DNA of 64,000 bases from Prolixibacteraceae bacterium. GTDB taxonomy: Bacteria; Bacteroidota; Bacteroidia; Bacteroidales; Prolixibacteraceae. Shown piece by piece: positions 17,127-27,062 of the stretch (positions are counted from its first letter, which is position 1; every line of letters begins with the position of its first letter). The stretch is from the NCBI GenBank assembly GCA_018648265.1, contig JABGRN010000003.1, forward strand, positions 1 through 64,000, in the 5' to 3' direction. The translations under genes were made by a program, and so were the position numbers. The notes under the pieces are model-generated. The model worked only from the letters and a program-made list of their open reading frames with translations, was not told the DNA's origin and made no database searches.

Positions 17127-17852
17127 ATGGAATATAAACGACTAAATAAAGCGATTTCAGAAACCGGTTATTGTTCGCGGCGGGCTGCTGATGCTATTAT
17201 TTCGGGAGGAAAGGTAAAAGTAAATGGAACGGTTGCTGATTTAGGGGTAAAAGTTACTGCGAGGGATGAAATTAGTGTCGAAGGAATTATCATCACCAAA
17301 AAAGTAAAAAATATTTATTTGGCTTTTAACAAACCGGTTGGGATTACATGTACAACAGAATTAGATGTAAAAAGCAACATTATTAGTTTTATCGATTACC
17401 CGGAACGTATTTTCCCCGTTGGCCGTTTGGACAAACCCAGCGAGGGACTTATTTTTTTAACCAACGACGGAGATATTGTAAATAAAATTTTGCGATCAAA
17501 AAATAATCACGACAAAGATTATGTGGTAACTGTTAATAAAAAAATTACGTCGGAGTTTATAAAAAAAATGGGGAAGGGGGTTCCAATCCTCGATACGGTA
17601 ACTAAAAAATGTAAGGTTAAAAAAATAAACAGTAACACATTTAATATCGTACTTACCCAAGGTTTAAACCGGCAAATTCGCAGGATGTGCGAATACCTGG
17701 GTTACGAAGTAAAAACCTTAAAACGGACACGGATAATGAACATCTCTTTGGGAAATCTGAAGATTGGGAAATACCGTTCGTTTACAGAAATTGAATTACA
17801 GGAATTGTTGTTTCTAATTGAAGATTCGAGCAAAACAATGGAAGCTTCTTAG
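17127..17852 (+). CDS. rluF: 23S rRNA pseudouridine synthase, RluF-like
   Basis: About 241 aa from the ATG at 17127; a TTG at 17118 is an alternative. An S4 RNA-binding domain comes first (RLNKAISETGYCSRRAADAI), followed by the RsuA/RluF catalytic domain with GRLDKPSEGLIFLTNDGD, whose Asp is the nucleophile, and QGLNRQIRRMCEYLGYEVKTLKRTRI. RluF modifies U2604 of 23S rRNA. The length fits RluF/RsuA proteins; separating RluF from RluB/RsuA by eye is not fully certain, although MCEYLGYEVKTLKRTRIMNI is RluF-like. Confidence 0.85.
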   Translation: MEYKRLNKAISETGYCSRRAADAIISGGKVKVNGTVADLGVKVTARDEISVEGIIITKKVKNIYLAFNKPVGITCTTELDVKSNIISFIDYPERIFPVGRLDKPSEGLIFLTNDGDIVNKILRSKNNHDKDYVVTVNKKITSEFIKKMGKGVPILDTVTKKCKVKKINSNTFNIVLTQGLNRQIRRMCEYLGYEVKTLKRTRIMNISLGNLKIGKYRSFTEIELQELLFLIEDSSKTMEAS

Positions 17853-17878
17853 CAACAAACGCTGAATTTTTGAATAGC

Positions 17879-19966
17879 TTATTTTTTAATAAAACGTCCG
17901 GTCCATTTCTGTCTGGTGTTTTGAACTGATAAAAAATACAATCCCGATTCCATATTCGAAAGCTGAATTATATTTCCCGCCATCAGATTTATATATTGAT
18001 TATGGACACAACTTCCAGACACATTTATTATCTGGATCTGGCAATCTTCATTTTGTATTTCCTGTAAATCGATATTAATATACGTTGTTGCCGGGTTTGG
18101 ATAAATTTTTAGCTCTTCAACTTTTAATTCGCTTACTTTTTTTGCTGAAGTAAAAACAGGTGTTTCAGGATGATCTGCACCTTCAATGGTAAAAGTTTGA
18201 TCGTCAACATTTATAGTGATATTGTTTTCGAGGTTAAAATGAATCGGGATAGATTTTGTAAAATTTGTTCCATTGCTTACAACATTCACCTCGTAACTAC
18301 CCAGAAAACATTCACCAAAATTTGAATTACCCTGCTCGTTTGAAGTTAAATTTTGTGTAATTGTCCACCATTCGTCAAATACCAAATTTTTATACATTTC
18401 TCCTTGCAAACGGATTGTCCAGTCTAAATTGTAAATCGCGGCATTTGGTTTCCAATGCCTTCCTTCCCAAAAACCCCAACTTAATATACCTTTTACATGA
18501 GGGTGACTAAACAAAACGGTCATAAAATCACGGCTGTAATTTACTTTCAATTCATCGTTGGTTGAATTTATATCAAATTCTGTAATCTTAATTTCTTTGT
18601 TGAAAGTTGCAAAGCGATCAAGGATTTCAATCACCTTTGGTATTCCTGTTACTAACTCGGCAAAATGCCCTTGCAAACCAATTCCGTCGATTTCTCCACC
18701 CTTTTCATCAATGTATTCAATAATATCGAAGTATCCATTTTGGTGATTTATATCTACACCGCCATTTCCAATAATGCTGTAATCGTTTATGTACCTTTTA
18801 ACATCCGGGTCAACATCTTTTGTTTTTTTAAACCAGTCAGCCATTATTTCATCGCCGGTAACATCCTGAATAACATGGTTTGTGTAGGGTTCATTTATTA
18901 CATCCCAGTCGATCAATTTTCCCTTTGTATAACCAGCAGTTTCTTCAATATGATCCAAACTTTCACTCCTTAATCTTGCCGCATTGTTTTTGTACAATTC
19001 CATAAACGATGGCAAATAACTCCAACCTGGCCAAATTAAATTATGTCCACGCACATCAATTCCAAACGAATTTAAATTATTAATGGCAGTTAAAATATAA
19101 CTGTGGCTCGAACGTGTTACCCAGGGTTTCCATTTCAAATCGTTTTCAAAAACTACTTCGTTAAATAACTCATGAACATGGTTTCGATAAGTGGTATTTG
19201 TTAAATAAATGTTCCCGTCGATGGCCGAACCAAAACCAAATTTGTGCTTTTTCATTTCTAAAGTTACATTGGCATTTGATACGGGGTTGTTATTTGAATC
19301 GACAAGTTTAACTAAAACATTTCCTTTTCTGAATTTTTCGATCCGTTCAATAGCATCTACCCGCCAGGGAGCATCCAACTCCATTCCGGCGTAAGTTATT
19401 GCCATTGCAGGAAGTTCGTCGATAGTTTTTGTTTTTTTATAATTTAGAAACTGAATGTTTGCAACTTCGATTGTTTGCACGGCATGTCCAAAAAACAGAG
19501 CTGCTTTGTGTTTGTCAAGTGTTAAATTCATTGACGACTTAAAAGCATAAACAAAATGTGTCCATTCGCCGACAACAATAAAAGTATGGCTCAAAGGTTT
19601 TTCGTAAGTATCTTTGTGTTCAATTATCGCTGTTAATAAACCATCTCCCGCCTCCGAATTCGATTTTGTTGTCCTTGCCCACAATGAGACTAGACAAACA
19701 TCGTCAATTTCCAGTGCCATATTTGTTTGAAAAACCACCTGAAAATTCCAGTAATTATCTGGTTGCGAAGTAACATCCACTTTTATTGCTTTAGTAAATT
19801 CTGTATGTTCAACATTTACAATATTAACCGTACCCTGGCTACCAATTTGCGAGTAATTGGAAATAGGATCGTTTATCATATTTGTTCCGCCCGGAGGTAT
19901 TTCGATTGAAAAGGCTGAATATGAAAAGAAAAAAATAAGGTTTATTAGTAGGAAATATTTTTTCAT
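17879..19966 (-). CDS. Secreted endo-1,4-beta-xylanase, GH10, with N-terminal CBM-like and T9SS domains
   Basis: A 695-aa protein with signal peptide MKKYFLLINLIFFFSYSAFS, a jelly-roll carbohydrate-binding-like region (about 40-180), a short linker domain (VRVDAIERIEKFRKGNVLVKL), then a GH10 TIM barrel. Seen are GHNLIWPGW, WDVINEPYTNH (acid/base Glu) and KITEFDIN (nucleophile Glu). The last 80 residues (KIYPNPATTYINIDL ... RFIKK) are a T9SS sorting domain, so it is exported to the surface. The likely substrate is xylan or mixed arabinoxylan. It lies convergent to rluF and divergent to the DUF1080/heparinase cluster, as in a polysaccharide-utilisation region. Confidence 0.93.
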   Translation of the reverse strand: MKKYFLLINLIFFFSYSAFSIEIPPGGTNMINDPISNYSQIGSQGTVNIVNVEHTEFTKAIKVDVTSQPDNYWNFQVVFQTNMALEIDDVCLVSLWARTTKSNSEAGDGLLTAIIEHKDTYEKPLSHTFIVVGEWTHFVYAFKSSMNLTLDKHKAALFFGHAVQTIEVANIQFLNYKKTKTIDELPAMAITYAGMELDAPWRVDAIERIEKFRKGNVLVKLVDSNNNPVSNANVTLEMKKHKFGFGSAIDGNIYLTNTTYRNHVHELFNEVVFENDLKWKPWVTRSSHSYILTAINNLNSFGIDVRGHNLIWPGWSYLPSFMELYKNNAARLRSESLDHIEETAGYTKGKLIDWDVINEPYTNHVIQDVTGDEIMADWFKKTKDVDPDVKRYINDYSIIGNGGVDINHQNGYFDIIEYIDEKGGEIDGIGLQGHFAELVTGIPKVIEILDRFATFNKEIKITEFDINSTNDELKVNYSRDFMTVLFSHPHVKGILSWGFWEGRHWKPNAAIYNLDWTIRLQGEMYKNLVFDEWWTITQNLTSNEQGNSNFGECFLGSYEVNVVSNGTNFTKSIPIHFNLENNITINVDDQTFTIEGADHPETPVFTSAKKVSELKVEELKIYPNPATTYINIDLQEIQNEDCQIQIINVSGSCVHNQYINLMAGNIIQLSNMESGLYFLSVQNTRQKWTGRFIKK

Positions 19967-20095
19967 CTGACAAAATTGTTAAAGTGCTTCAAATATAAAA
20001 AACCCAAATAACAAATGTGTATCATTCATTATTTTTTGAAAAGAAAAGCTATCTACTTTTTCAGCCAACAGGAAACCACTTAACTCTAAGTTTCC

Positions 20096-20103
20096 TATAT
20101 TTG
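20096..20103 (+). promoter_or_regulatory. -7 promoter element before the DUF1080/heparinase cluster
   Basis: TATATTTG (TAnnTTTG) lies 58 nt before the ATG at 20161. The xylanase on the other strand has its own TATATTTG at 19997-19990. Neither has a -33 TTG at the ideal spacing. Confidence 0.45.
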
Positions 20104-20160
20104 ACGATTAGTAATTTAAAAATCAACGTAATATCTTTCATTCATTAAAATCAACTCATA

Positions 20161-20952
20161 ATGAAAAAAATCATAAAAAATTCAATCCTGGTTTTGTCTT
20201 CAATTACAGTCTTATTTCTTTCGCTTTGTATGGTTACTTTTAAGAACGAAGAAACCGGAGTAGGAACAAAAGCTCCCAAAAATGCTGAAGTTATTTTTGA
20301 TGGGTCGCGTAAAATGCTCGATGAAAAATGGACTTATTGGGAAGGTCCCAGGTTTTCTTCTGAGTTACCAATTAAATGGGAAGTTGTTGATGATCCGGTG
20401 GACAATGGAACGGTAGTAAATAGTAACGATCCAAATGCTTTGGGCGGGAAATATGGTACAGCAGATATTGTAACTAAAAAAAAGTATCGCGATTTCAGGC
20501 TTCATGTCGAATTTCTGGTTGAAAAAGAGGGTGGTAACAGTGGTGTTTATCTTCAAAACCGGTATGAAATTCAGGTTTTAGATGGAGATACTACAAAACA
20601 TGGAATGGGTGCAGTAATTAATGAAACCGAATCGCCTTATCACGCTTACAAAGGAATTGGGAAATGGAATTCTTACGACATTAAGTTTCGGGCAGCAAGA
20701 TTTGAAAATGGACAGAGATCTGAAAAAGCATTAGTTACTGTATATTTCAATGGCGAAAAAGTGCATATTGATGTACCAATTAACCAGGTTTGGGGTGGTG
20801 CAAATTCTGGCCTTGACGGAGGAAACGATAAAGGAAAAGGAATTTCCGACACTCCGGGTGGCCTAAAATTACAGGCCGAAGGACACGATGTTCTTTACCG
20901 GAATGTTTGGATCAGAGAATTAACTTTAGACAATGCTGACACTGATTTTTAA
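20161..20952 (+). CDS. Secreted 3-keto-disaccharide hydrolase-like protein (DUF1080)
   Basis: A 263-aa protein with an N-terminal signal/anchor segment (SILVLSSITVLFLSLCMVTF) and a single concanavalin-like DUF1080 domain: VIFDGSRKMLDEKW, EFLVEKEGGNSGVYLQNRYEIQVLD (the usual GNSG[V/I]Y..R[Y/E]E.Q[V/I] pattern), and GGLKLQAEGHDVLYRNVWIREL at the end. Members cleave 3-keto-glycosides or bind carbohydrate in the periplasm. It is first in a run of four same-strand genes with small gaps (85, 65 and 119 bp). It is only distantly similar to the two DUF1080 proteins at 40 and 46 kb. Confidence 0.88.
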   Translation: MKKIIKNSILVLSSITVLFLSLCMVTFKNEETGVGTKAPKNAEVIFDGSRKMLDEKWTYWEGPRFSSELPIKWEVVDDPVDNGTVVNSNDPNALGGKYGTADIVTKKKYRDFRLHVEFLVEKEGGNSGVYLQNRYEIQVLDGDTTKHGMGAVINETESPYHAYKGIGKWNSYDIKFRAARFENGQRSEKALVTVYFNGEKVHIDVPINQVWGGANSGLDGGNDKGKGISDTPGGLKLQAEGHDVLYRNVWIRELTLDNADTDF

Positions 20953-21037
20953 GATTATTTCTATGTAATTTTAAAATTGTTCTTTTTCAATAGTTTATTT
21001 CGTGTAATTAGATTTCGTTATTTAACCTGATCCCGCG

Positions 21038-22984
21038 ATGAAGAAAAATTTAATTTTATTTTTTTCTGTTATTCTACTTTTTGTTTCCTGCAACAATAAA
21101 AAGCAGGGGGCAATTAATAAAAAGGAAGTAAACAAACATCCCCGGCTAATTTTAAATACCGAAAATATAGATGAAATTAAAAAGCAATCATCAAACTCAA
21201 AAAACAATTTGTTCGAACTGGTTTTAAACCAGGCTGATGATTTTTGCCGGATGTCAATCCCCGAATTTAAAGATGCAAATAATTCGCACCGAAAAATCGG
21301 AGATGCGATGCCAGCCCTGGGTTTGGCATTTCAAATTACAAAAGATAAAAAATACCCTGTAATTGCTGAAAGTTGGATAAATGCCATGTTGGAAACTGAA
21401 ACATGGCATGGAAGTCAAAATTTGGGAAGGTCGGCCTGGGTAATGGGTTTAACTTTTATTTACGATTGGATGTACGATGCGCTCAATGAAGACCTTAAAT
21501 TAAAACTCCGAAACAGGTTAATTGCTGAATCTGAAATCATAATTAACGATGCATCATTTACCCGTGCGCTGAGCAACCATTTGTTAATTGAAACTTCGGC
21601 GATTGGAGTTGTTGGATTGGTTTTAGAAGATGGAAACCCTAAAAAAGAAGCATTTTTAGATCAGGCAAATGAATGGACTCAGTACATAATAAATCATGCA
21701 CCAACTGATGGTTCCTGGGGCGAAGGAGTACAATACTGGCAATACGGAACAGGTTATTTTCTTCGATTTTTGGAAGCTGCTTATACTTCGGGTTATAAAA
21801 ATTATTTCGAAGAATACGACTGGTTAAAACTGACAGGATATTTTCCCATTTACTTTTCTTTACCCGAAAAACTTACTAAAGTGATTAATTTTAGTGATTG
21901 TGGTACAGACAGATATTTACCTGCTTTTCTTCTCTATTTACCTGCAAAAAAATATAGAAATGAATATTTTCAGGATTTTGGTAAAAAGGTTCAGTCTGCC
22001 ACTTTTCATAAATTTTCTTGGCTCGATTTTTTATTTTTTGATGATTCACTCGCATCCAAAGATTTCACCTCCCTTCCTCATTTTCAGCATTTTAACGATC
22101 ATGGTTTTGTGACAATGCGAAGTGGCTGGAAAGAGGGATCGACTGTTGTAGGATTCCGGTGCGGTCCAGCTCCCGGCCATCGCAACCAGGCAGATCCCTC
22201 GAGAATTGAAAATGTTGGGTTTGGCCCCGGGCATCAACATCCGAACATTAACCACTTTACTGTTTTTTCACAAAACGAATGGCTGATTATCGATCCGGGA
22301 TATACTTATAAAAAGGAGACTAGGAATCATAATACACTTGTAATAAACGGAAACGGGCAGGCAGGCGCTGGATCAAAATGGCTTGATTACATGGAATTTG
22401 AATCGAGGGACCCAAGCCCAAAAATTATCTACACAGAAAACAATAAAGTTTTTGATTACGTTATTGGAGATGTCGGAAATATTTATGTTGACGAAGCTAA
22501 AGTCGAGTCTTACAGGAGGCACCTGGTATTTTTAAAGCCAGATGTTGTTGTTGTACTCGATGATGTTAATTTGAAGGAAAGGTCTGCTATCGAAAATTTA
22601 TTTCAACTAAATGAAATTGCCAAAATAGAAAAAATTAATAAAGCATATAAAGTAAATAAAAACGAAGTTGAGTTTTGGATCCATCCGGTTTTACCCCAAA
22701 ATCTTGAAACTATTATTCAGGAAAGAAAAGTATTGGGAAACGATGTCAATGGATTACCTGGCCAAAAAGAGGGAATATTAAAAACCATAAATATTAACGT
22801 TGAAAATAAAAAAGCAAAATTTATTACTGTAATTAGTATTCTTGATGATAAAAACAATTCTGCACCACATGTAAAATTTCAAAACGACACATTAACAATT
22901 CTCAACAACGGAACAAAAAAAGTACTAAAGTTTATGCCCGATGAAATAGAACCCGATAAGCCACTGCTAAATATAATCAACTAA
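21038..22984 (+). CDS. Heparinase II/III-family polysaccharide lyase lipoprotein
   Basis: A 648-aa lipoprotein (lipobox in LLFVSCNN). The N-terminal half is an alpha-toroid of the alginate-lyase/DUF4962 kind (RSAWVMGLTFIYDWMYDAL; SNHLLIETSAIGVVG, with the Asn-His pair typical of catalytic residues in the toroid). The C-terminal half has the heparinase II/III beta-sandwich with FGPGHQHPNINHFTVFSQ and DPGYTYKKETRNHNTLVING. It probably eliminates uronic-acid-containing polysaccharides in the periplasm or at the surface. The neighbouring sulfatase, CBM9 and amidohydrolase genes fit breakdown of a sulfated or acidic glycan. Confidence 0.88.
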   Translation: MKKNLILFFSVILLFVSCNNKKQGAINKKEVNKHPRLILNTENIDEIKKQSSNSKNNLFELVLNQADDFCRMSIPEFKDANNSHRKIGDAMPALGLAFQITKDKKYPVIAESWINAMLETETWHGSQNLGRSAWVMGLTFIYDWMYDALNEDLKLKLRNRLIAESEIIINDASFTRALSNHLLIETSAIGVVGLVLEDGNPKKEAFLDQANEWTQYIINHAPTDGSWGEGVQYWQYGTGYFLRFLEAAYTSGYKNYFEEYDWLKLTGYFPIYFSLPEKLTKVINFSDCGTDRYLPAFLLYLPAKKYRNEYFQDFGKKVQSATFHKFSWLDFLFFDDSLASKDFTSLPHFQHFNDHGFVTMRSGWKEGSTVVGFRCGPAPGHRNQADPSRIENVGFGPGHQHPNINHFTVFSQNEWLIIDPGYTYKKETRNHNTLVINGNGQAGAGSKWLDYMEFESRDPSPKIIYTENNKVFDYVIGDVGNIYVDEAKVESYRRHLVFLKPDVVVVLDDVNLKERSAIENLFQLNEIAKIEKINKAYKVNKNEVEFWIHPVLPQNLETIIQERKVLGNDVNGLPGQKEGILKTININVENKKAKFITVISILDDKNNSAPHVKFQNDTLTILNNGTKKVLKFMPDEIEPDKPLLNIIN

Positions 22985-23049
22985 ATTATGGTTTTAACAT
23001 AAATTTCAATCAGCAATTAAATGATGGATTACACTAAAATATTCGTAAA

Positions 23050-23754
23050 ATGAAACACGTAATTACAATAATAATTTTCGGATTGATTTTAACACTGAAT
23101 AGTTGCAGATCAAATGAACCAGAGATTGTTTGCAAAAAAAGTGTAAAGAAAATAATTATTGATGGTTCGCTCGATGAAGAAGCCTGGGAAAAAGCAGAAA
23201 CAATTTCCCTTCTTAATAATAAAACCGGAAAACCTGTTGAACAGGATGAATATAAAAGTGAGGTAAAAACATGTTATGATTCCGATTATTTGTACATAGC
23301 ATTTATTAATGGCGATCAAGATATTTTTACCTCGTTTACAAAAAGGGACGAGTACCTTTGGGAAGATGAAGTTGTTGAGGTTTTTATCGACACCGATGAA
23401 GGTCTATCAACTTATATTGAAATTGAGATATCGCCTGCTAATATTCAGTTCGACAGCTATATTACCGATACTGCAAATATTGATTTAATTGAAACACCAA
23501 AGTACGATATCGAGGGTTTAAAATCAGCCATTTTTGTTGACGGAACAGTTAATAATAATTCTGACATTGATAAATCATGGACGGTTGAAATTGCCATTCC
23601 ACTCGAAGAAATTAACATGGCCATAAATAGTGAGTATCCAATAAATTTTTATCGAATCGACCGGGATAGTACGGGCCCCGGTTCTTATGCATGGTCGCCA
23701 ACTTTTAGGAGGTTTCACAGCCCATCCAACTTCGGTAAAATTAAATTTGAATAA
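23050..23754 (+). CDS. CBM9-like carbohydrate-binding lipoprotein
   Basis: A 234-aa lipoprotein (LILTLNSCRSNEP) made of one family-9 carbohydrate-binding-like domain: IDGSLDEEAWEKAETISL at the start, DSDYLYIAFINGDQDI, EVVEVFIDTDEG, and WTVEIAIPLEEI toward the end. The domain binds sugar ends in xylanases and related enzymes; here it stands alone. It lies 65 bp after the heparinase gene on the same strand, so it is probably a co-expressed binding subunit. Confidence 0.85.
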   Translation: MKHVITIIIFGLILTLNSCRSNEPEIVCKKSVKKIIIDGSLDEEAWEKAETISLLNNKTGKPVEQDEYKSEVKTCYDSDYLYIAFINGDQDIFTSFTKRDEYLWEDEVVEVFIDTDEGLSTYIEIEISPANIQFDSYITDTANIDLIETPKYDIEGLKSAIFVDGTVNNNSDIDKSWTVEIAIPLEEINMAINSEYPINFYRIDRDSTGPGSYAWSPTFRRFHSPSNFGKIKFE

Positions 23755-23873
23755 AATGTCATTAAAAAAGTGCAGACGTCTGTAAACAAATCGTCCTTCT
23801 CTATACCTTGTGAAGAGAGAAGTGAAAAGAGTTCAGGCAATTTATTATCAGGCAAAAATATAATTATATTGAA

Positions 23874-25001
23874 ATGAAAAATTTAACCAGAAGGGAATTT
23901 GCCAATTTATCGGCCACTGTTGTTTCCGGCACTATTTTAACGGGAATAACGGCTTGCAATCCAAATGAAACTAAATTGGATTTAAGAAAAATACCGATAA
24001 CAAAAAAAGTTATCGATACACATTTGCATGTTGTTCCGGAAACTATCGACAGGTGTTTACAGGTAATGGATGAAAACTTTATCAGATATGGATTGAATAT
24101 CGGAATCAGGGGAGAAAGTTTTGATAAGTTTATGCCAAAAATATCAAAGCTAAAAAACAGGCTTGGTGCAATGTATGCTTTTGATTGGGACTTGTGGAAG
24201 ACCGATCTTAAATTCCCGGAAAAAGCACCCGATTTGCTCGAACGGGCAGTCGAAAATGGAGCTTTGGGTTTAAAAAATTTTAAAGACCTTGGCCTGACTG
24301 TTACCGACAACAACGGGAAGTTGGTAAAAATTGATGATCCGCGTTTGATGCCAATTTGGGAAAAAGCACAACAACTGAATACGGTAGTGGCGTTTCATAC
24401 AACCGACCCGGTAGCATTTTTTGAACCCTGGACCCCGGAAAATGAAAGATGGGAAGAGCTGGAATTACATCCCAATTGGTCGTTTGCCGATCGTTCAAAA
24501 TATCCTGAAAGAAATTCAGTACTTGAGCAACGCAACAATGTTATAAAATCGTTTAAAGAGATAACATTTCATTGTGCCCACGTAGCAAATAATTCGGAAA
24601 ACTTAAATGTTTTGGACGAATGGATGGATGAAATGCCAAATATTGTTGTGGATTTATCTGCCCGGTTTGGCGAACTAGGAAGACATCCAGCCGCTGATGG
24701 TTTCAGGTTTTTCGAAAAACACCAGGAGAGAATAATGTTTGGTACCGACCGAATGTTTTGGAAAGATGGAGAGGTGCAAGGTGCCGGGCCTTCAAAAATA
24801 TTTACAAAGGAGGAAGACAATAAATTCTACCAATCGCACTGGAGATACCTTCAAACTACCGATAAACAATTTGATCATCCAACTCCAATTCAAGGCAACT
24901 GGAAAATTAACGGTATTGGGCTTCCCGAAGAAATCCTGAAAAAAATTTATTGGGACAATGCCTACAAACTTTACAACCTTAAACAATTTGGGGTTCGATA
25001 A
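23874..25001 (+). CDS. Amidohydrolase_2-family metal-dependent hydrolase with Tat-like signal
   Basis: A 375-aa protein beginning MKNLTRREFANLSATVVS, a twin-arginine pattern followed by a hydrophobic stretch and a Cys (TGITACNPN), so a Tat-exported lipoprotein is plausible. The amidohydrolase barrel motifs are seen: DTHLHVV (HxH), AFHTTDP, FHCAHVAN and MFGTDRMFW (metal Asp). The family hydrolyses or decarboxylates small molecules; its substrate is unknown. It ends the four-gene polysaccharide cluster, and a partial copy of the 126-bp repeat begins 9 bp after its stop. Confidence 0.88.
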   Translation: MKNLTRREFANLSATVVSGTILTGITACNPNETKLDLRKIPITKKVIDTHLHVVPETIDRCLQVMDENFIRYGLNIGIRGESFDKFMPKISKLKNRLGAMYAFDWDLWKTDLKFPEKAPDLLERAVENGALGLKNFKDLGLTVTDNNGKLVKIDDPRLMPIWEKAQQLNTVVAFHTTDPVAFFEPWTPENERWEELELHPNWSFADRSKYPERNSVLEQRNNVIKSFKEITFHCAHVANNSENLNVLDEWMDEMPNIVVDLSARFGELGRHPAADGFRFFEKHQERIMFGTDRMFWKDGEVQGAGPSKIFTKEEDNKFYQSHWRYLQTTDKQFDHPTPIQGNWKINGIGLPEEILKKIYWDNAYKLYNLKQFGVR

Positions 25002-25009
25002 TATTCATA

Positions 25010-25093
25010 ATACCGATTTGACAACTAAATGTCGCAAACTTTCACTTTGTTCAGTCTGCTTCTTTGTTGTATTATCGGCATTAACCACTCATT
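25010..25093 (+). repeat. Partial, diverged copy of the 126-bp repeat (copy B)
   Basis: Matches roughly the first 84 bases of the 126-bp unit (ATACCGATT ... ATCGGCATTAACCA) with about ten substitutions, then homology stops. The right inverted terminus is missing. It sits between the amidohydrolase and GNAT genes. Confidence 0.75.
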
Positions 25094-25105
25094 TAATAAT
25101 CATAA

Positions 25106-25528
25106 ATGAAAATTTATCAGTGTATAGAGATTTCAGCAGAAGTGATTATAGCATTTAATGAATTGATTCCACAACTTAACGAGGAAAGTAAAACTCCATC
25201 TAAAGATTATTTGGATGAAATTATTAATTCAAAAAACTCATACATTTTTTTAGCTGAAGAAGAAAAAATTGTCGGTACTCTAACTTTAATTATAAATCAA
25301 ATGCCCTCGGGTAAAAAAGCCTGGATTGAAGATGTTGTTGTGAACAGTAAAATGAGAGGCCGGGGTATTGGGGAAAAACTAATAGAATTTGCAGTTGAAT
25401 TTGCCAAAAAACATGAAATTTCAAAAATTGACTTAAGCTCAAAACCTGAAAGAATTGCAGCAAATAATCTTTATAAAAAACTTGGTTTTAAACAACGGGA
25501 AACAAATGTTTATCGGCTAAAATTCTAA
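25106..25528 (+). CDS. GNAT-family N-acetyltransferase
   Basis: A 140-aa single GNAT domain with the acetyl-CoA loop MRGRGIGEKLIEFAVEFA (R/QxxGxG/A form) and the C-terminal LYKKLGFKQRETNVYRL. The acceptor is unknown. It converges on the sulfatase gene and overlaps its last codons by 4 bp. The start lies 12 bp beyond the end of the partial 126-bp repeat, so that repeat provides part of its leader. Confidence 0.9.
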   Translation: MKIYQCIEISAEVIIAFNELIPQLNEESKTPSKDYLDEIINSKNSYIFLAEEEKIVGTLTLIINQMPSGKKAWIEDVVVNSKMRGRGIGEKLIEFAVEFAKKHEISKIDLSSKPERIAANNLYKKLGFKQRETNVYRLKF

Positions 25529-26949
25529 TAATCTTTGAAAGGCCCTCTTGGCTCTGCCTTGGCCATCTCGGTTTGCCAATTTTTAAATTTCAGCTTTATC
25601 TCTTCAAATTTTTCAGATTGAATTGTGGTTAAGTCATTTCGTTCGGAAATATCGGTTGAAAGATCAAAAAATCCCTTTTCATCGATATTATCAACTATTT
25701 TCCAGTTTCCTATTCTGGCGGCAAATTTTCCCCGGCTTTCCCAATACATTTCCTGGCGTTCGAGTTTCTCATTTTCTCTTGATAATAAAGGCATTAAATC
25801 AAATCCATCAAGAATCACAGAATCATTTTTATCAATTCCGGCTGCAGATAAAATTGTTGGAAATATCTCAAGTGAGCTTACAAAATTTTCTATAATCAGG
25901 TTTTCATTTATTTTCCCCGGCCATTTAATTATACATGGCACTCGAATACCTCCCTCAAAATAATTACCTTTTCCACCACGCAAAGGATAATTTGCAACTC
26001 CTTTCCCGGTTCCGGCTCCATTATCCGACAAGAAAATCACCAAGGTATTTTCTTCTTTTCCGGCATCTTCAATAACTTTCAAAATATTCCCAATGGCATT
26101 ATCCATATCCGTTATGGCAGCCAGAGTTCCCTGTCTTTTATAATCACCTTTTTCAAAATATTCAGGATACATATCCAAATATTCCTGCGTGGCTTGTACC
26201 GGGTAACGCGGATCTTCTTTATGCTGATTCGACCCGTAATGTGGAGCATTAAATGGAAGATAAAGGAAAAACGGCTTGTCAATATTTTCATTTAGAAACT
26301 TCAGTGCTTCCCGTTCGAATAAATCGGTACAGTAAACACCTTTGTCTTTGATTGTTGGTTCGTTGTCATCGTACATTGAAGGAACCCCGTAACGTTCGTG
26401 AGTGAAATAATCGATTCCCGTATTAACATGCCCATAATATCGATCGAAACCCTGTTGTAACGGAAGGAATCTTTTCAACTGGCCCAAATCCCATTTGCCA
26501 AAACATGCATTTACATAACCGGCATCTTTTAAAACTTCTGAAATCAATACTTCCCGTAAATCTGTCCCTAAAATACGCTCTGGCGAAACACTGTATTCAT
26601 AAGCTTGATAAAGATAACCGTCGTTTACCCTGTCGTTACGAAACAGTTCGTAGGTGCCATTTCGTTGTGGATATCTTCCGGTTAATAAACTGCTCCGGGA
26701 GGGTGTACAAAAACTACATGTAACATAAAAGTTTGTTAATCTTACGCCTTCTTCTGCAAGTTTATCCAATGTTGGTGTTTTAACATCAGTGGCACCAAAA
26801 CATCCTAAATCGCGGTAACCCTGATCATCGGAAACAATTAAAACAATGTTTGGACGATTTGCATTTTGAGCTAATTTATTATCATTTTGTACTTCCTTAT
26901 TAGTACAAGCTAACACAATTAGGAACAAAAATAAAATGAAATGTTTCAT
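25525..26949 (-). CDS. Sulfatase (arylsulfatase family) lipoprotein
   Basis: A 474-aa protein with lipoprotein signal (FLFLIVLACTNKE). The alkaline-phosphatase-like sulfatase core is clear: IVLIVSDDQGYRDLG (metal Asp pair), the formylglycine motif CTPSRSSLLTGRYP (CxPSR, about residues 81-94; Cys type), GKWDLGQ, and LVIFLSDNGAGTG. It needs an anaerobic or FGE-type maturase, which is not in this window. It removes sulfate from a polysaccharide or glycan in the periplasm, which fits the neighbouring heparinase. The DoxX-fusion gene lies 113 bp upstream on the same strand. Confidence 0.95.
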   Translation of the reverse strand: MKHFILFLFLIVLACTNKEVQNDNKLAQNANRPNIVLIVSDDQGYRDLGCFGATDVKTPTLDKLAEEGVRLTNFYVTCSFCTPSRSSLLTGRYPQRNGTYELFRNDRVNDGYLYQAYEYSVSPERILGTDLREVLISEVLKDAGYVNACFGKWDLGQLKRFLPLQQGFDRYYGHVNTGIDYFTHERYGVPSMYDDNEPTIKDKGVYCTDLFEREALKFLNENIDKPFFLYLPFNAPHYGSNQHKEDPRYPVQATQEYLDMYPEYFEKGDYKRQGTLAAITDMDNAIGNILKVIEDAGKEENTLVIFLSDNGAGTGKGVANYPLRGGKGNYFEGGIRVPCIIKWPGKINENLIIENFVSSLEIFPTILSAAGIDKNDSVILDGFDLMPLLSRENEKLERQEMYWESRGKFAARIGNWKIVDNIDEKGFFDLSTDISERNDLTTIQSEKFEEIKLKFKNWQTEMAKAEPRGPFKDY

Positions 26950-27062
26950 GTTGTCAATTTAGTTTAAGATGAAGTTAAAGACAATAAAATCATTTATGAT
27001 TACCGGATTTGGAATTATGAATGATTCAAACAAAATGTCTGATTTGTTTGATTCAAATTATT

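Noticed and set aside
23773-23782. CAGACGTCTG palindrome between the CBM9 and amidohydrolase genes
   Set aside because: Only 10 bp with no promoter element nearby; such palindromes arise by chance.
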